Assembly: GCF_910592395.1 (NCBI RefSeq)
Contig: NC_088309.1
Location: 25,360,599 to 25,424,598, forward strand
Length of the DNA stretch: 64,000 nucleotides
Source of the DNA: Lineus longissimus
Taxonomy: Eukaryota > Nemertea > Pilidiophora > Heteronemertea > Lineidae
Reading direction: 5' to 3'
Both the position numbers and the translations under genes were made by a program. Below the pieces are notes generated by a model, which was not told where the DNA came from, did no database searches, and was given only the letters and a program-made list of their open reading frames with translations. This document shows positions 45,301-57,400 of this stretch, one piece after another. Position 1 is the stretch's first letter. Each line of letters opens with the position of its first letter.

Positions 45301-48300
45301 CCCCATAAACACTGACAATAACAACATCAGTTCACTATAGAAATTTAAAATTGTTTCATCATAAGTTTGAAAATAGTCATCCAATACAAATGAACTGCTA
45401 TAGAAGTTAATACTCAATCAAAGCATGTGTCGAACTAAGTGAAAATTTAAAGTTTTTACTAATGGGGCTGGCCCTCATCAATGAACTATACATGTACATA
45501 CATTTCTTACCAAACAAGCATCCATGAAAACAGGATGGATATGAAGACTTTTGTCAAGCAAGAACATTTTCTAATCGAAGATCTAATGCAAGATTTAAAA
45601 GATAAAATTAAAATTGTCTACTGTATTTGCTATATTTTAGTATGGTGATTACGATGAGTCATCGTACCGGCCTGGAATGTTATCAAACGAAGAACTGCTT
45701 CCTCAGAGGGTCATGGACCAGTATCAGCTGACACCAGAGATGTGGGAAGACCGCATCAAGGTTTGGTACGCTGACCACAAGGGCATGACCAGGGATGAGG
45801 CAGAAATGGAATATCTGAAAATTGCTCAAGACCTTGAAATGTACGGGGTGAATTATTTTCAAATCAAGGTGAGTCAATTACCAACAGAGTCATTAAGGGT
45901 ATTTTCACAAAGTCCAACCACAGCTTGCACTCGGGTCCTCCGCTCCAGTCAGCTCCTTGTCAATGCATCGATCTGCACAAAGATGATCGCTGCATGGAGG
46001 GCTCACTCCGGTTCAATCCGGTTTGCATGCCTTGAGAAATATATGGCACGTACATTGTAATTTGAATCTAGGCCTATGTCGGAGATGATTGTAATTTTTT
46101 CCAAATAGACTTGTTGTTGAGAGTTCTGCTTACGATTTTAAAAATCTTTTCAGAACAAGAGAGATACAGATTTGTGCCTTGGCGTGGATGCACTGGGACT
46201 CAACATCTATGAACGAGACAATCGCTTGACGCCAAAAATCACTTTTCCCTGGAGTGAGATCAAAAACATATCATTTAAAGACAAAAAGGTGAGTTCAGGC
46301 AAGGTGAATTGCAAGTCAATTATAATTCATGTCACGTTTGTGTGGCCATTTTGAACTAACCGGTAAATCATTTAAATACGCAGGTCTGAAATTTTCTCCA
46401 TGAGGTTTAGTCATTACTTGCCTGTGGCAGTCCTGAATGTTGTCTGGGTTGCAGGTTTGTGGTAATCGAATCAATTGCCCAAAGCTGACCATTTAATATC
46501 ACTCTGTAGTTTTTCTTTCATACTCACCATTGTTAACAAATTTCTACTCTAATAAAGTAAGTTTCATCTTTGTATTTCAGTTCACGATTAAAACAATGGA
46601 GAAGAAAGCTCCTGGCTTTGAATTCTTTGCAAATAAACCAAGGGTTAATAAACTGGTGAGTTTTTTTGACAGGTTTTCGTTTGTCAATTTGTCAATTAGC
46701 ACTTTTTAGCACCAATCAATCTGTTTGATGTTTTCAGTGATAAATATTAAATAGCTGCATATTTGTTATTTATGATCAATCAGTCTGATTCGGTTGTTTC
46801 ACTAAAACTTTGGCAAACCTTACATGATACTGAATTTCAGAAATCCTTCAACAAAGAACCAGTAGTTGTTCAAACTAAAAAAAAAACAAGTCAAATTTGA
46901 ATTTTTGTTTTACTTTGGATATCACTGTGCTGTAGGTTTCCTCTGCTGTTCATTTCCTTGCATATTTTCTCAGGTGCTAGAGTAATGTGTCATTTCCTTG
47001 CATATTTTCTCAGGTGCTAGAGTTATGTGTGATTTCCTTGCATATTTTCTCAGGTGCTAGAGTTACGTGTGATTTTCTTGCATATTTTCTCAGGTGCTAG
47101 AGTTATGTGTGATTTCCTTGCATATTTTCTCAGGTGCTAGAGTTATGTGTGATTTCCCTGCATATTTTCTCAGGTGCTAGAGTTATGTGTGATTTCCTTG
47201 CATATTTTCTCAGGTGCTAGAGTTATGTGTCGGCAATCACGAGTTATTCATGCGGCGGCGGAAACCGGACAGTATCGAAATCCAACAGATGAAAGCTCAG
47301 GCGAAGGAGGAGAAGGGGCGCAAACAGGTAGAGAGGGACAAGTTGGCGAGGGAGAAAGAACTTAAGGAAGAGGCCGTGAAGGAGAAGGAAGAGCTACAGA
47401 GGAAGCTGAATCATTTACAGGATGAGTTGAGGCTTGGTCAGGACGCGCTGGTAAGCAATGCAAGCTGCTGCATTCTTCCTGTCATGAATGTTTTAGGGTT
47501 CAAGACAGCAGCAGGAAGTGCACCGCACGCAGGTTAAAATACTTCAGAAAGTTATCATGACGACCAAAATGATGTCAAAGTTCAGACAAAACTCATGTCT
47601 CTGTCGCACAGGGTTTAGTCCTCTGGTACATGTATATCTGATTCTACATGTATTACTTTCCTTTGTAGAGAACGCTGGTATGTGTTGTTTCAGTTGGTTT
47701 GCTTCAAAAGTTTGCCTCATTCTCTTGAATAAAATACATCTTGGGGTTTACTTCCAATGTTGGCCACACTTTCTATGCTAGCAGGCTACTGAATTTAAAT
47801 CTATAGATAAAGGCTTATTTGAAATCTTTTTAAATTACCTTGCTTTTGCGTGGGAGTGGTATTCCCCGGAGTGTCGGTGCTAAAGTCTCATACTCGCTTT
47901 AGTTCTCTTTATGCCTTAGTCTAGAAGACACCAATGCCATAAATAAGTTGTTAACAGTATCATACTTCAAGTATTCCCACAACTTGATCAGGCCCATGTC
48001 TGGCCTTGTCTATTCACTTCCTTCAACCTTTATTACAGCGCCGATCAGAAGAAACTGCTGAGTTGCTTCACGAGAAAGCGCGCATTGCTGAAGAAGAAGC
48101 CATGTTACTGAATCAAAAGTCTTCTGAAGCTGAGGCAGAGGTCCAGAGGATGAAAATATCAGCTATGAAGGTGTGTACGGGTTGTTGACTTTTCTTCAGG
48201 AATTGGCTGAAAACTGGTGCTTTTTTTGGTTGTGAGGACAAAACACTCAACATGAGTCTATGAGGTGACCTTGAAGGTTACTCTGCCTGACCATAAGCCC

Positions 48301-50288
48301 ACAAATGACAACAGAGATTTGTCAGGATTGTGATCGGAGGCTGAGATACAGATGCAATTGATGCAACTCAACTGATTGGTTGAGTTCCTCTCATATATGA
48401 TTTGGGGAAGTACTCTTTAAGATTCCGTAATTTCCCTTAGTGATTGGGTATCTTATGGCTAACCTTTGGGTGTTTTTCCTGGTTTGAACTAACTATCAAT
48501 CAAGTCAAAACCACTCAACTTATGTTTGATATTTTCAGATAGAAGAAGAGAAACTCTTGATGGAACAGCGAGCACATGATGCAGAGATGCTGGCCGCACG
48601 GATCGTCGAAGATTCTGAAAGAAAGTAAGTATCTTAAAACTTTGGATAATTAGACACATTTCTCTCTCATTGCATTTTCCAATTTTTCTGTGAAGTTTAG
48701 AGGAGTCTGAATTTTATTCTCCTTGATTCAAGTTCTAATCACATTAGACCTCTGTTACTTCATGGAAGTTTTAAGGTTGTGTCTATGTTTGTATTAAAAC
48801 AGTCCCTTGGAATTTAATCGCTCATAACTTACTAATACTGCATGTGTCTCCGTTTACTTCCTATGAAGTTTTCATTACAGGTATCAAGAGCATGAAATGT
48901 TAAAAGATGAGTTGATCAAAGCCAAATATGCAGAAAGCGCTGCCAAAGAAAAGCTGTCCCTACTTTCTCAGAGTAGTCAAATGTCTGTGAGTATTGTCGA
49001 ATTCTCAAAGGGTGCTCAGAGTTGAATTGAATCTTAAATTGCGTGAACAAGTCAACTTAAAATGACTGGTTTGGGTGTTGATTCTGATTCCTCTGTGTGC
49101 TCACTGATTCTTGTGCCAATACTGATAATAATGATGTGGGTTTTTTTATACAGTTTTTCATTTACCACAAAAATGATATCACTCTCTATCTTGTTGCAGA
49201 GTCTTTACAGTTACAATCCGCTAGTATCCGAGTTGACTGACCTTGGCCTCGACTCTGACCTTGTCTCAACCGATACAGAAGTCACGTGTGACCTGACAAC
49301 AAATGGTGACATGGATCAGCTGTCGAGAGAAATCGAGAAGGAAAGGTAGGTATCTGCAATATGTTCATGTCTCATCCTGTTGCGGCCAATGTCTCAAAAG
49401 GTATTGGTATGCCTTTCATTTTGAGGCCACTAACATGATTTTCGACCGAAGGACCCGAGAAAAAGCATTTGCTCTGGGAATACGGTACACATGTTAAATT
49501 TATTCACATCCATCTAAGTTGAAAATGCCTCTTTTTTCGGCATTGGCTTTAATATGCTCTGAATCATTTTATCACTTTGGCTGTCTCAAGCATCATGGCA
49601 TAACAAGTGGTTTTCCATATACTCCACCTCTGGTATTTCAAGCTGGTGTGTCAAGTGATCAGAACACTCGCCCTCTAATGGCCTTTCATTTGTTTGTTGC
49701 AATGACGAAAGAGCGAGAAAAAATTCTGAATCACAGGATGCATGTCAAGATGACACTTAACATCCTTGCTTAACATTTATCAATTTCAGGGTCGAGTACA
49801 TGGAGAAGAGCAAACACTTACAGGAACAGCTACGCGAGTTGAAGTCTGAGATCGAGGTGCTCAAAGTCGAGGAGAAACAGACACAGATGGATCAAATACA
49901 CGAGGAGAACTCTCAGAAAGGAGAAACCAAGTTCACAACACTGAAGAAGGTAGGTCAAGTCTGTTTACTTCCATAGACAAGTCTAGAGGGACAGAACACT
50001 GCCCCAAGAACAGAACACAGCCTAGAGGAGCAGTGTGAGTGTGGTCTTGTAACAGAGTTGTGGACACATAATCCAATCTATGGCGTTTGATACCCGATGC
50101 TGAAACTTGGCTTGTGTCCTTGGAAGGGTCACTTTACCGTCATTTCAGTGTCAATGGATTCCTTGTGCCTGGTTTATGTCCCTACGTGATTTTTTGCATT
50201 TAAGGGTCTTTAACATTTTTATTTTCCATTCTTCCAGATCCGAGGTGGTACAACGAAATCAAGAGTCGCTTTCTTCGAAGAATTGTAA
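39319..50288 (+). CDS. NF2: Merlin (neurofibromin 2), ERM-like FERM protein
   Basis: Thirteen exons splice in phase: 39319-39435, 40074-40202, 40461-40667, 45641-45868, 46154-46288, 46581-46655, 47214-47450, 48039-48170, 48539-48624, 48881-48986, 49200-49345, 49790-49949 and 50238-50288, giving 602 residues (human 595). Merlin links membrane proteins to cortical actin and acts upstream of Hippo signalling as a growth suppressor. The FERM domain occupies about residues 30-325 ([43 protein letters not shown], the merlin 'blue box' [23 protein letters not shown]). A charged coiled coil follows, then a C-terminal tail ending [11 protein letters not shown], diagnostic of merlin rather than ezrin/radixin/moesin. 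The Ser equivalent to human Ser518 (about 526 here) is kept, but the basic residues before it are not (DMDQLSREI). The acceptor of exon 7 lies in a seven-copy repeat. Intron 3 hosts a nested antisense gene. Confidence 0.96.
39681..39810. repeat. Tandem long-stem hairpins in NF2 intron 1
   Basis: A 60-bp unit (39691-39750 and 39751-39810) is itself an inverted repeat: aggaagccactgctggcc pairs with ggccagcagtggcttcc across a 13-base loop (acaggtttgtttg). In the first copy the stem extends to about 28 pairs with few mismatches (caccaggcgg against ccgcttggtg). Copy 1's left arm can also pair with copy 2's right arm, giving an alternative larger fold. Confidence 0.9.
41753..42875 (-). CDS. Secreted DOMON-domain protein nested in NF2 intron 3
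   Basis: Four exons fit in phase: 42875-42555, 42268-42098, 41882-41848 and 41777-41753, giving 183 residues. The first two are strong; the last two small exons, the last ending at TAG 41753, are tentative. The N-terminus is a signal peptide ([19 protein letters not shown]). The remainder is one DOMON beta-sandwich: [65 protein letters not shown]. This order matches the DOMON module of dopamine-beta-monooxygenase-like and ferric-reductase-like proteins, which bind haem or sugar in known cases. There is no copper monooxygenase or cytochrome b561 partner domain, so it is a stand-alone secreted DOMON protein. Its function is unknown. It is transcribed against the host gene. Confidence 0.72.
43215..45175 (-). 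mobile_element. 5'-truncated CR1/L2-like non-LTR retrotransposon in NF2 intron 3
   Basis: Minus-strand frames 45166-44774, 44795-43800 and 43796-43425 together cover a reverse transcriptase. Recognisable parts are the N-terminal [56 protein letters not shown] and the catalytic FYADDTQLY, then [13 protein letters not shown] and the C-terminal [14 protein letters not shown] block. Two lesions are visible: a frame change near 44790 and an in-frame stop near 43797. The endonuclease is missing, so the copy is 5'-truncated and inactive. The 3' end has a TTA/ATA microsatellite near 43222-43250, as in CR1/L2-type elements. Few lesions suggest a fairly recent insertion. Confidence 0.85.
46951..47213. 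repeat. NF2: 40-bp tandem repeat spanning the NF2 exon 7 acceptor
   Basis: The unit gtgctagagttatgtgtgat...ttgcatattttctcag recurs with exact 40-base spacing: GTGCTAG begins at 46974, 47014, 47054, 47094, 47134, 47174 and 47214. Each copy carries the same pyrimidine tract and AG plus the first bases of exon 7, so the intron-exon junction itself was amplified. Only the last copy continues into coding sequence. Confidence 0.95.
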
Positions 50289-52272
50289 TTTGTCAAAAAC
50301 TTTCATGTCTTGCCAAACTATGCTGAAGTTGACTTAAAGGTATAGCTCTGTATGTGTGTTTATATTTCACTATGCAATAGTCTCACTAAAATGTGTTCAG
50401 TTACAACAAAAACAAGAAAGCGAGCTTGTATATTTTTGATAATAATCACAATGACATACTTCCTAGGCCGAGTTGTTTTGAAAGAAAGTGCTACGTTTGA
50501 AAATCTTTGTAGTTGAAGGTTTTATGTGTGTATGTTTATGAATTGTGAAAGGGGAGAATCTCAGGTTATACATGGCTAAGCAACCTCTCTTACAGGGGTG
50601 CTGCAGTTGCTATTTGGTTTTTGATAGGCTGCAACCCCTGTCGACAGTCCCGCTAAAAATCCAAGGAAGCTGGACTGCTGCAGTGGAGCAAATGAATACA
50701 CGATTTGCAGCATTATTTACAGGGGTCGCTGTCTGTAAAAAGCCAAAAAGGAACTGATGTGCCCTGGTGGCAGAGTTTGCGAGGCCAAGATCTGTGAGTG
50801 GTGGTTAAAAAGGACTAAGTCTACTGTGTAGGCATGAACTTTTGAGGGGAAATAATCTTTTTGCAGGAAATGATAGATTGTCTCGGAAATCCGAGTTTAT
50901 ACTGGTGCTGACTTTGTCCAAGCTCAATAATCTGTTCTTCAACTTTTACTGGGTGATGCAAACTGCTTTAATAGTGAAAAGCAGGATTGCTCTGATATTT
51001 GAGCGAAATGAAATCATTATGCTTTCTGTACATGTGTATTAAGATGTAGTATCGAGAGACATGATATCCTTGTTGTGCCTTTGAAAAATAGTTTCAGTTT
51101 CATAAAGTTTTACTATTGCATACAGGAATCCATCCTGAGCTTCAGGTTTTTGATACTCCTACGTCGTTTGTAATAGCGAGAGCTGGAGCATATGGAAAAC
51201 CACTGGGTGCCGAGGATGACAGGAATCAGGCTAGCTGCTGAAACAAATTCTGTTCTATAAAAGCTTGATGACTTGCAAGGTGAAGTGATCATGTTAAACT
51301 GAACAGAGCCTTGTGTATAATGGAACTTTATATCTACAACTGTGTATCAGTCCACCATACTAGGTGCCAGAAAAAATACTGCAAATATATGCAAGCTTCA
51401 ATAATTGATACATTTCGTCGTCCACGAGTTATATGTTGGCACATTATGCATACCTTATTAAGTTAGCTATAAAACCATGTTGATTTAATCATAAGCTGTT
51501 TAAGAAGATCAGCTTTATATCCATTTTACTTGTAATCACATGTTATTTATTAAAGCCTTTTAGGAATGATTGAGTTTAGATTTTAGGGTGTTCTATCACC
51601 AAATGTCTTTTTGTTGTGCACAGGTCTGCTAATGACAAGATGAGAAGATTCAAAAATAGAATGCCTAAAGGATTTTGTTTGCCCAACTGGAAATTATGCA
51701 CTGATTTATCTGTGTTATTTCATCATCTGGGGCTAAAAGTACTATGTGCACATGTACATGTAGTTTCTTTTTATCAACATGTGACGTCAATATCCAGATG
51801 CCCGAATCATACAAGTTTAATAATTCTAACTTAATTTTTGGTGGAAGCTGAAAGGTATTTGTTTGATTCTGTCTATGGCTTACTGTCTCTTGGGTGGATG
51901 GCTCAGAGGAGTATTTACAGTTACAACAACATTTGGTGTTATGTGGCTGATGTGATCTGTTAGGTGCAACACGTACCGTAGTTCATTTGTCTGCCAACCA
52001 TAAAAACCTAGTGCATATTACAACAATTGTTAAAAAGTGAATGGACACCAACACCAACTTCCTAACTTATTTTGAAAATACATAAGTATTTCAAAATATG
52101 ATTTGAAATAGTTTGAGGTAACTGTACGCATAAACAACAAACACTTGGTGTCTTGATCTTTTGAACAAGACTGTACATGTGAATAGATTTATATATATTT
52201 GAGTCTTTCTCGATTATCCAGAGGAAAGTTTTATCTTAGTTCTTCTAAATTGTATTTTTAAAACCAAATAAA
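50289..52272 (+). other. NF2: NF2 3' UTR
   Basis: About 2 kb without a supported coding exon between the merlin stop codon and AATAAA at 52267-52272, the first strong signal in a good position. Small frames here have no recognisable content. An inverted pair around acaggggtgctgcag (50594) and gctgcaacccctgt (50629) could form a modest hairpin. Confidence 0.5.
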
Positions 52273-53330
52273 AATTTTCAAGAAATTACACATAGCTTTA
52301 GTCTTTATTGTCTTTTGCCCATCAATCAATTGCCTCATCATCAACAAGTCGCAGTCATGCAGCATTTTGGGCGACCATGCTCATCGCCGCCATTCTGGTC
52401 AGTCTTCCAAAAGATTGGCAATTTAGTAACGACCATCTGTTTGTCAAACATCATCATATAGAGGACAGTAATAATATCAACTCATCCTGAACATGCAAAT
52501 TTCAAGAATAATGACCAAATCTGTGAAGAGCTTTGCAGGGTTGGCTCTGTGAATTTTTTCCTCCTAGCCACTATTTAGCCAAGTGGGTGTCACTTTTAGC
52601 CATATTGAGTCAGCTCTAGCCATTGCCGATCGTTTGTCCATCTTGGGCCGACCCAGCCCATACATGTGCGAGAATGGCAGCCCGCCAGTACTGAGACTAG
52701 CCAATCAACGATCTATTCGAGAAACCCGTGACCGGAGACTCTATGGCAACGAAGGGAGCGGGAAACTGGCCGATAATGTATGCGTAAGGTGACCAGCAGT
52801 GCCACCAAAATCACTGGCGGCAACGGGTAGAACTACAATGCAGACGACAGCAACCACGTGTGATAGCGCCGCCCGAAAATATGCCAAGTTTGACTGACTA
52901 ACAATCGTTCCTCAGTGCATTGGGGGTGGAAGTGGATCTTTTTGATAGACTTTGACCAATTTTCGCACAACACTATTACTCTCTCGCCAAAACATGGCAA
53001 TTCAAACTGAATTCGCAAAATTTTTAGCAAGACATTGTTTTACATATGCAGCATTCGCAAGTGGTTATCTGATCTCACGAGACTGGCAGTACACAATATA
53101 CACAATATCTACAACAATTGTGTCGTCAAGGAGAACTGGTTCGGTTCCTGGAATTCACATCGGAGGTGAATGGGTTGTCAACTGAAGTCAAGTAGTGTGA
53201 GATGGATATACCTACAAAAGCACATCAAGATGATTTGCAAATCTGCAAAAGCCAGTCTTATTGGCTGAATAAGCAAATTTCTTGATCAGATGAGCATTCT
53301 ACGTCTGATTCATGCATTTGACTTATTTTA
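52273..53330. other. Intergenic region, nothing certain
   Basis: A frame at 52308-52490 contains a hydrophobic run (WATMLIAAILVSL) and frames lie at 52583-52792 and 52952-53185. None is recognised, and none has convincing splice sites or conservation signs. Around 52850-52880 the DNA is locally CpG-rich. An unidentified small gene is possible. Confidence 0.3.
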
Positions 53331-53334
53331 TCAC

Positions 53335-53775
53335 GCCTGGATTCGAACAACTATCTCCTGTCTCCCCGAAAAGACCATTGCTCCACTCCAACGAATCCAG
53401 AACTGAGCAGCCCAGATCAGCAGCAGAACTAGAAAGCATGACCACATCACACCTGTCCTCAAAAGTCTCCACTGGCTCCCTGTTAACCAGAGAATACAGT
53501 TCAAGATACTCCTGCTGTGCTTCAAGGTGGTTCATGGTATGGCACCAGCCTACCTGAATATCAAGAATGTGGACGGGCTGCGTGCCACCAGATCGTCATC
53601 TGACACCACATTGGTGTGCACACGATCAAGCTAAGAACCAAGTTTGGTAACCGCTGCTTTTCCTCATGCGGCCCCCGCTTATGGAATGCCCTGCACATCA
53701 GAGAGGCTGAATCTAGCTTGGTCTTCAAGCGCCTTTCAAAATCCTGGCTTTTCAGTACGGCATTTGGGGGAAGGT
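53335..53775 (+). pseudogene. Non-LTR retrotransposon fragment (RT C-terminal region)
   Basis: A plus-strand translation gives HDHITPVLKSLHWLPV followed by RIQFKILLLCFKVVHGMAPAYL and, after stops, a WNALH-type segment. This is the conserved block after the RT domain of CR1/L2-like LINEs, related to the better-preserved element at 43.2-45.2 kb but on the other strand. Several stops and frame changes show that it is dead. Confidence 0.75.
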
Positions 53776-54426
53776 AGCGCTTGGAGAAGATTTTATCTGG
53801 ATTTTTGTGCTGATGAAGTCACAACCAGAATAGGTCCTTGGAAAACTAGGATGTCCACACTTGGTGCCAACACTGTGGATAGTCCTCACAGAGGGAGAAA
53901 CATACAGGAAAGAACTTGTTCTTTGTAACATATGTTTATTCACATAAGTTGAGCACCATATAGATATACATTAATGAACATTTCTGTTGTCTTTGACATG
54001 AAAGTTTGTTCTTGAGTTTTATGAATAGTATACCAATATAAGGAACAAATATGTACATGTACTGGTTTTTATGCAAGCTAACAACAGTTTTGTTAACTAT
54101 ATCCACCACATTAGTCCAGAGACCACCTTGAATTTTACATAGCCAGTAACATCTGAGTTTGGAGTGGGCTTGAAATCGCCCCCTGGCTGTTTGTATTTCC
54201 ATGTTTAAACTCAACAAAACAGTAGAGACCGACATAGATGATGTCCTTCAGTATTTCATATGAATCCACACTAATTGATGAAGTGTAACGCACACACCCT
54301 GATGTGGGATCAGATGGACAGGTGGAGAATTCTTTCGAACAGAGCGTTCTGTCCAAGTATATATCCAGTTTTGGAGAGTCCAATTTTTACTATACAATTA
54401 TAATGAAGTTATTCTTTTCAAGGTTA
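53776..54426. other. VPS33A 3' UTR region
   Basis: TTTATT at 53935-53940 (AATAAA on the minus strand) lies about 490 bases past the VPS33A stop and is a likely poly(A) signal. A small minus-strand frame at 54135-54383 has no recognisable content and lies within the presumed UTR. Confidence 0.4.
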
Positions 54427-57400
54427 CTAGTAAAAAGGATTGTTAGCAGCTTTCGGTGGCTCCAGTTCATCCATGATTGACTTCATCCAGTTTGTACTGT
54501 TGATGATTTTGGTCGTGGCAATGATGTAGTCTGTGGGAGCTGAAATGTTAAAATGCCATTAGGATTTTGGAATGGAGGTTCACATCACATAAGAAACAGT
54601 ATAAGGACCATATCTATTGAAACATAAGAAGCTTCTCTATGACAAAAGATGGCACCTCACCACAATTGGCACCTAACCAACGTTGCAATGTGACAAGTGC
54701 TCACAAGAGCAGAGCTGGCAGAAGGGGAGCGAATACACAAACTCTTACCATCATCTGTCGAAGCAAGGTATCTCAGTGCAGCAATCTCTGCATATGTAAC
54801 TCCTCCAATAAAGAATACCAGTGTCACTTTCTGCTCAGCTTGGCTGGAATGTGTTGAACTACCAGAGCCTCGTCTCCTCCTGAGCCCAACCGGTATCTGT
54901 TGTACTTCATCAAACCTCTGTCCAGGTAAGAAGTTTAGTAGCTCGGTGATGCTCCTCCAGCCGGGCCTGGCAAGAAGCTGTGCCAGTCTCACACTGATAG
55001 GGGCATACCCGCTGAATACATATGCTATATCATTAGGGGTCTGAAATGAAAGAATAAGGAGGGTACATTCCAGTTTTAATCATCTGAAAGGAAAGAGGTT
55101 GATCATAAATTGGTTCAAGTGTGGGAGGTCATGTGCCCCTGTGTAGTTATGACACATGACTGGAGCTGTACATTTGAATATCACTGCTGCAGTGAATAGA
55201 ACAAAACTAACAAATTGGTCATGACCTGTATTCAGTAAGAACATGACCCATTTTTTCATCCAAATGGTAGTTATATTTGTCATGGATGGGGGCCTACTGT
55301 GACCTTTAATTTCAACTTAATTCCCACCTGTTCCTGTACTTCTTCTACGATGAGTCGCAGTGTCTTCCTGACTGTATGGAATGTCTTCTGTCCCTGTGGT
55401 CGCAGCAGCCCAACCTTCTCCAGGTTGGCGAGCGTGATCAAATGTTGGTAGCCGTACGTCTGGAAATGGAATGGTCGGTCAAAAAGCATTTCACAACCAC
55501 TGTCACTGCTATAGGTGTCCTCGGAGGCACTCTGGGTGTGTCAAGGAGCTGCTCAAAGTCAGAAAAAACAGATTCAGAAAGAAAAAGAGAAACTTGACGA
55601 AATATTCATCTCACCTGTATGATTTCTCTCTTGTAGTACTCTAGGACCTTCTGCTTCAGGCCATTATTGCAGATTGACTGGATGCATATCAAGCGTAGCA
55701 CAACGGTAAGTTGTTCCCTCCTTGCTATTGAATCCTCTACGTAAGGGTTAGGCTTGTCTGTTTCTATTCCATTGATAAATTCTGAAAGACAATTTGGTTT
55801 CTTCATATCGTACTAGCAAGAATTGATAAAGAGTACCCTCGGTTTATTCTTGGTACTAGTAAAGTATTACGTCCCTCCAAACTCAGGCAAAGTTTTTAAA
55901 AGTGATTGCAAATGATTATTATGTGACAGAAGCAGCCTTCTTTGCTGTGCAAACTACTTCAAAAGATAGAAACAGAGTAGGTTCCTGTCGTATTTTATCC
56001 ACAAGTTACAGAAGCAGGATTATCAGAAGAATACTTACCCTGCTGTGTTCTAAGACACTGTAAGAACTCATCAGTATCTGTGACTTCCTTGATCAATTCA
56101 GCTACTGATGTGTCTGTGCAAGAAAAGGAGAAGAAAATGTTGAAAGGAGAGAACATTTGTACGGAGTGTTTTGATACACTTACATTATGTAACAAGTGCT
56201 CTTCCATATGACAATCGTTCTACTGTTTAAAGCAGCCTGTTTACCTCCTAGCAGGTTTGCAATGTGCCTGATCATGCCCTACACAGCACCATGTTCCGTC
56301 AGTTTGTCTGCTAATTTTAAATATGTCGCTAACAGACTACCAGTAACTAAAAAACTGGTACAAAAGAAAGGAAGACTCACGAGTTGCCAATGAGGCCTTC
56401 GCCGCCTGCATGTGGGGAAGCTTGGAGACAAACTGCTTCATTTCTCCAACTGTCTTGGCACTGTGTCTCTCCTGAAACAGAACCAATGAGGATTCAAATC
56501 CATGCTGGAGATACACCATGCTGTTTTTGTGTAATGTAAGAACAATATGTATTGCACACTCTCGAACTGATTAAAAATTTTAGTTGTTTCCCAGCCAAGA
56601 ACAAACAACATCAACTGCCGACTGTGAATGTATTGGGGCACAAACATCTGGGACACGTGAGATACTATTTGGTACTACTATACATTGAGTGCAAATTGTC
56701 AGACTGACAAATGAACTGAGAAAATTATGAGTTCTTTATCTCCTGTTCTTACCTCATACTGAGCGGAGATCAGCTTAGCTTTCTTGCTAAGAACAGGCCC
56801 AACAGCATTGAAATTCTTATCCCGTATTTCAGCATACAACTCCTCAGCCGAGTTTAATATCACTTTTTTGAGTTCAACTATATTTTCTGCCGATCCTCCA
56901 CTTTTGGATGCAAATTTTTCGGGTGGTAATTTAACGCTTGCTGCAAATAAAGAAATCGGGGCATATGACACTGGCTCAACCTTCAACACAGAGACATTGC
57001 TAGTTACCTTGGGAAAAACGCTTCACTTTGTAAGCCCAACCGGAGAGGCATGCAACAAATGCTCACAAGAGGGAACCCAGAAAAAGACCAATGAGTGACT
57101 GACGACTTACTATTATGAATTCCAAATACATCATCAATGAGTCCCTCGTACGTGAGCTGAGAGAGTAAGGGTGTGAGTGGATCAACTGTTCGGTCCAAGA
57201 TAAGGATGCTGTCTATCTGGGGGGTGATCTGCGTCTCTTGACCAGCCATCTCACGCCTCATCCTCAGAATCATATCACAGACATTCTGAACAGAAGAAGA
57301 GACATGCATGAACCTTTTTTTGGTAAAATGAAAGGTAGAATAGGAATATGAATACGACTGAATTTAATTTAACAGTGTGAGTAAAGACGAGCCCTACCTT

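Noticed and set aside
46951-47213. CRISPR-like array because of exact 40-base spacing
   Set aside because: There are no spacers: the units are contiguous and near-identical, and the locus is an intron-exon junction of a eukaryotic gene.
47174-47365. An open frame starting in the repeat upstream of merlin exon 7
   Set aside because: It is merlin exon 7 read from the previous repeat acceptor in the wrong frame and does not resemble merlin.
52308-52490. A 60-codon frame with a hydrophobic segment after NF2
   Set aside because: It has no recognisable family, no supported splice sites and a serine/histidine-rich composition; not enough to call a gene.
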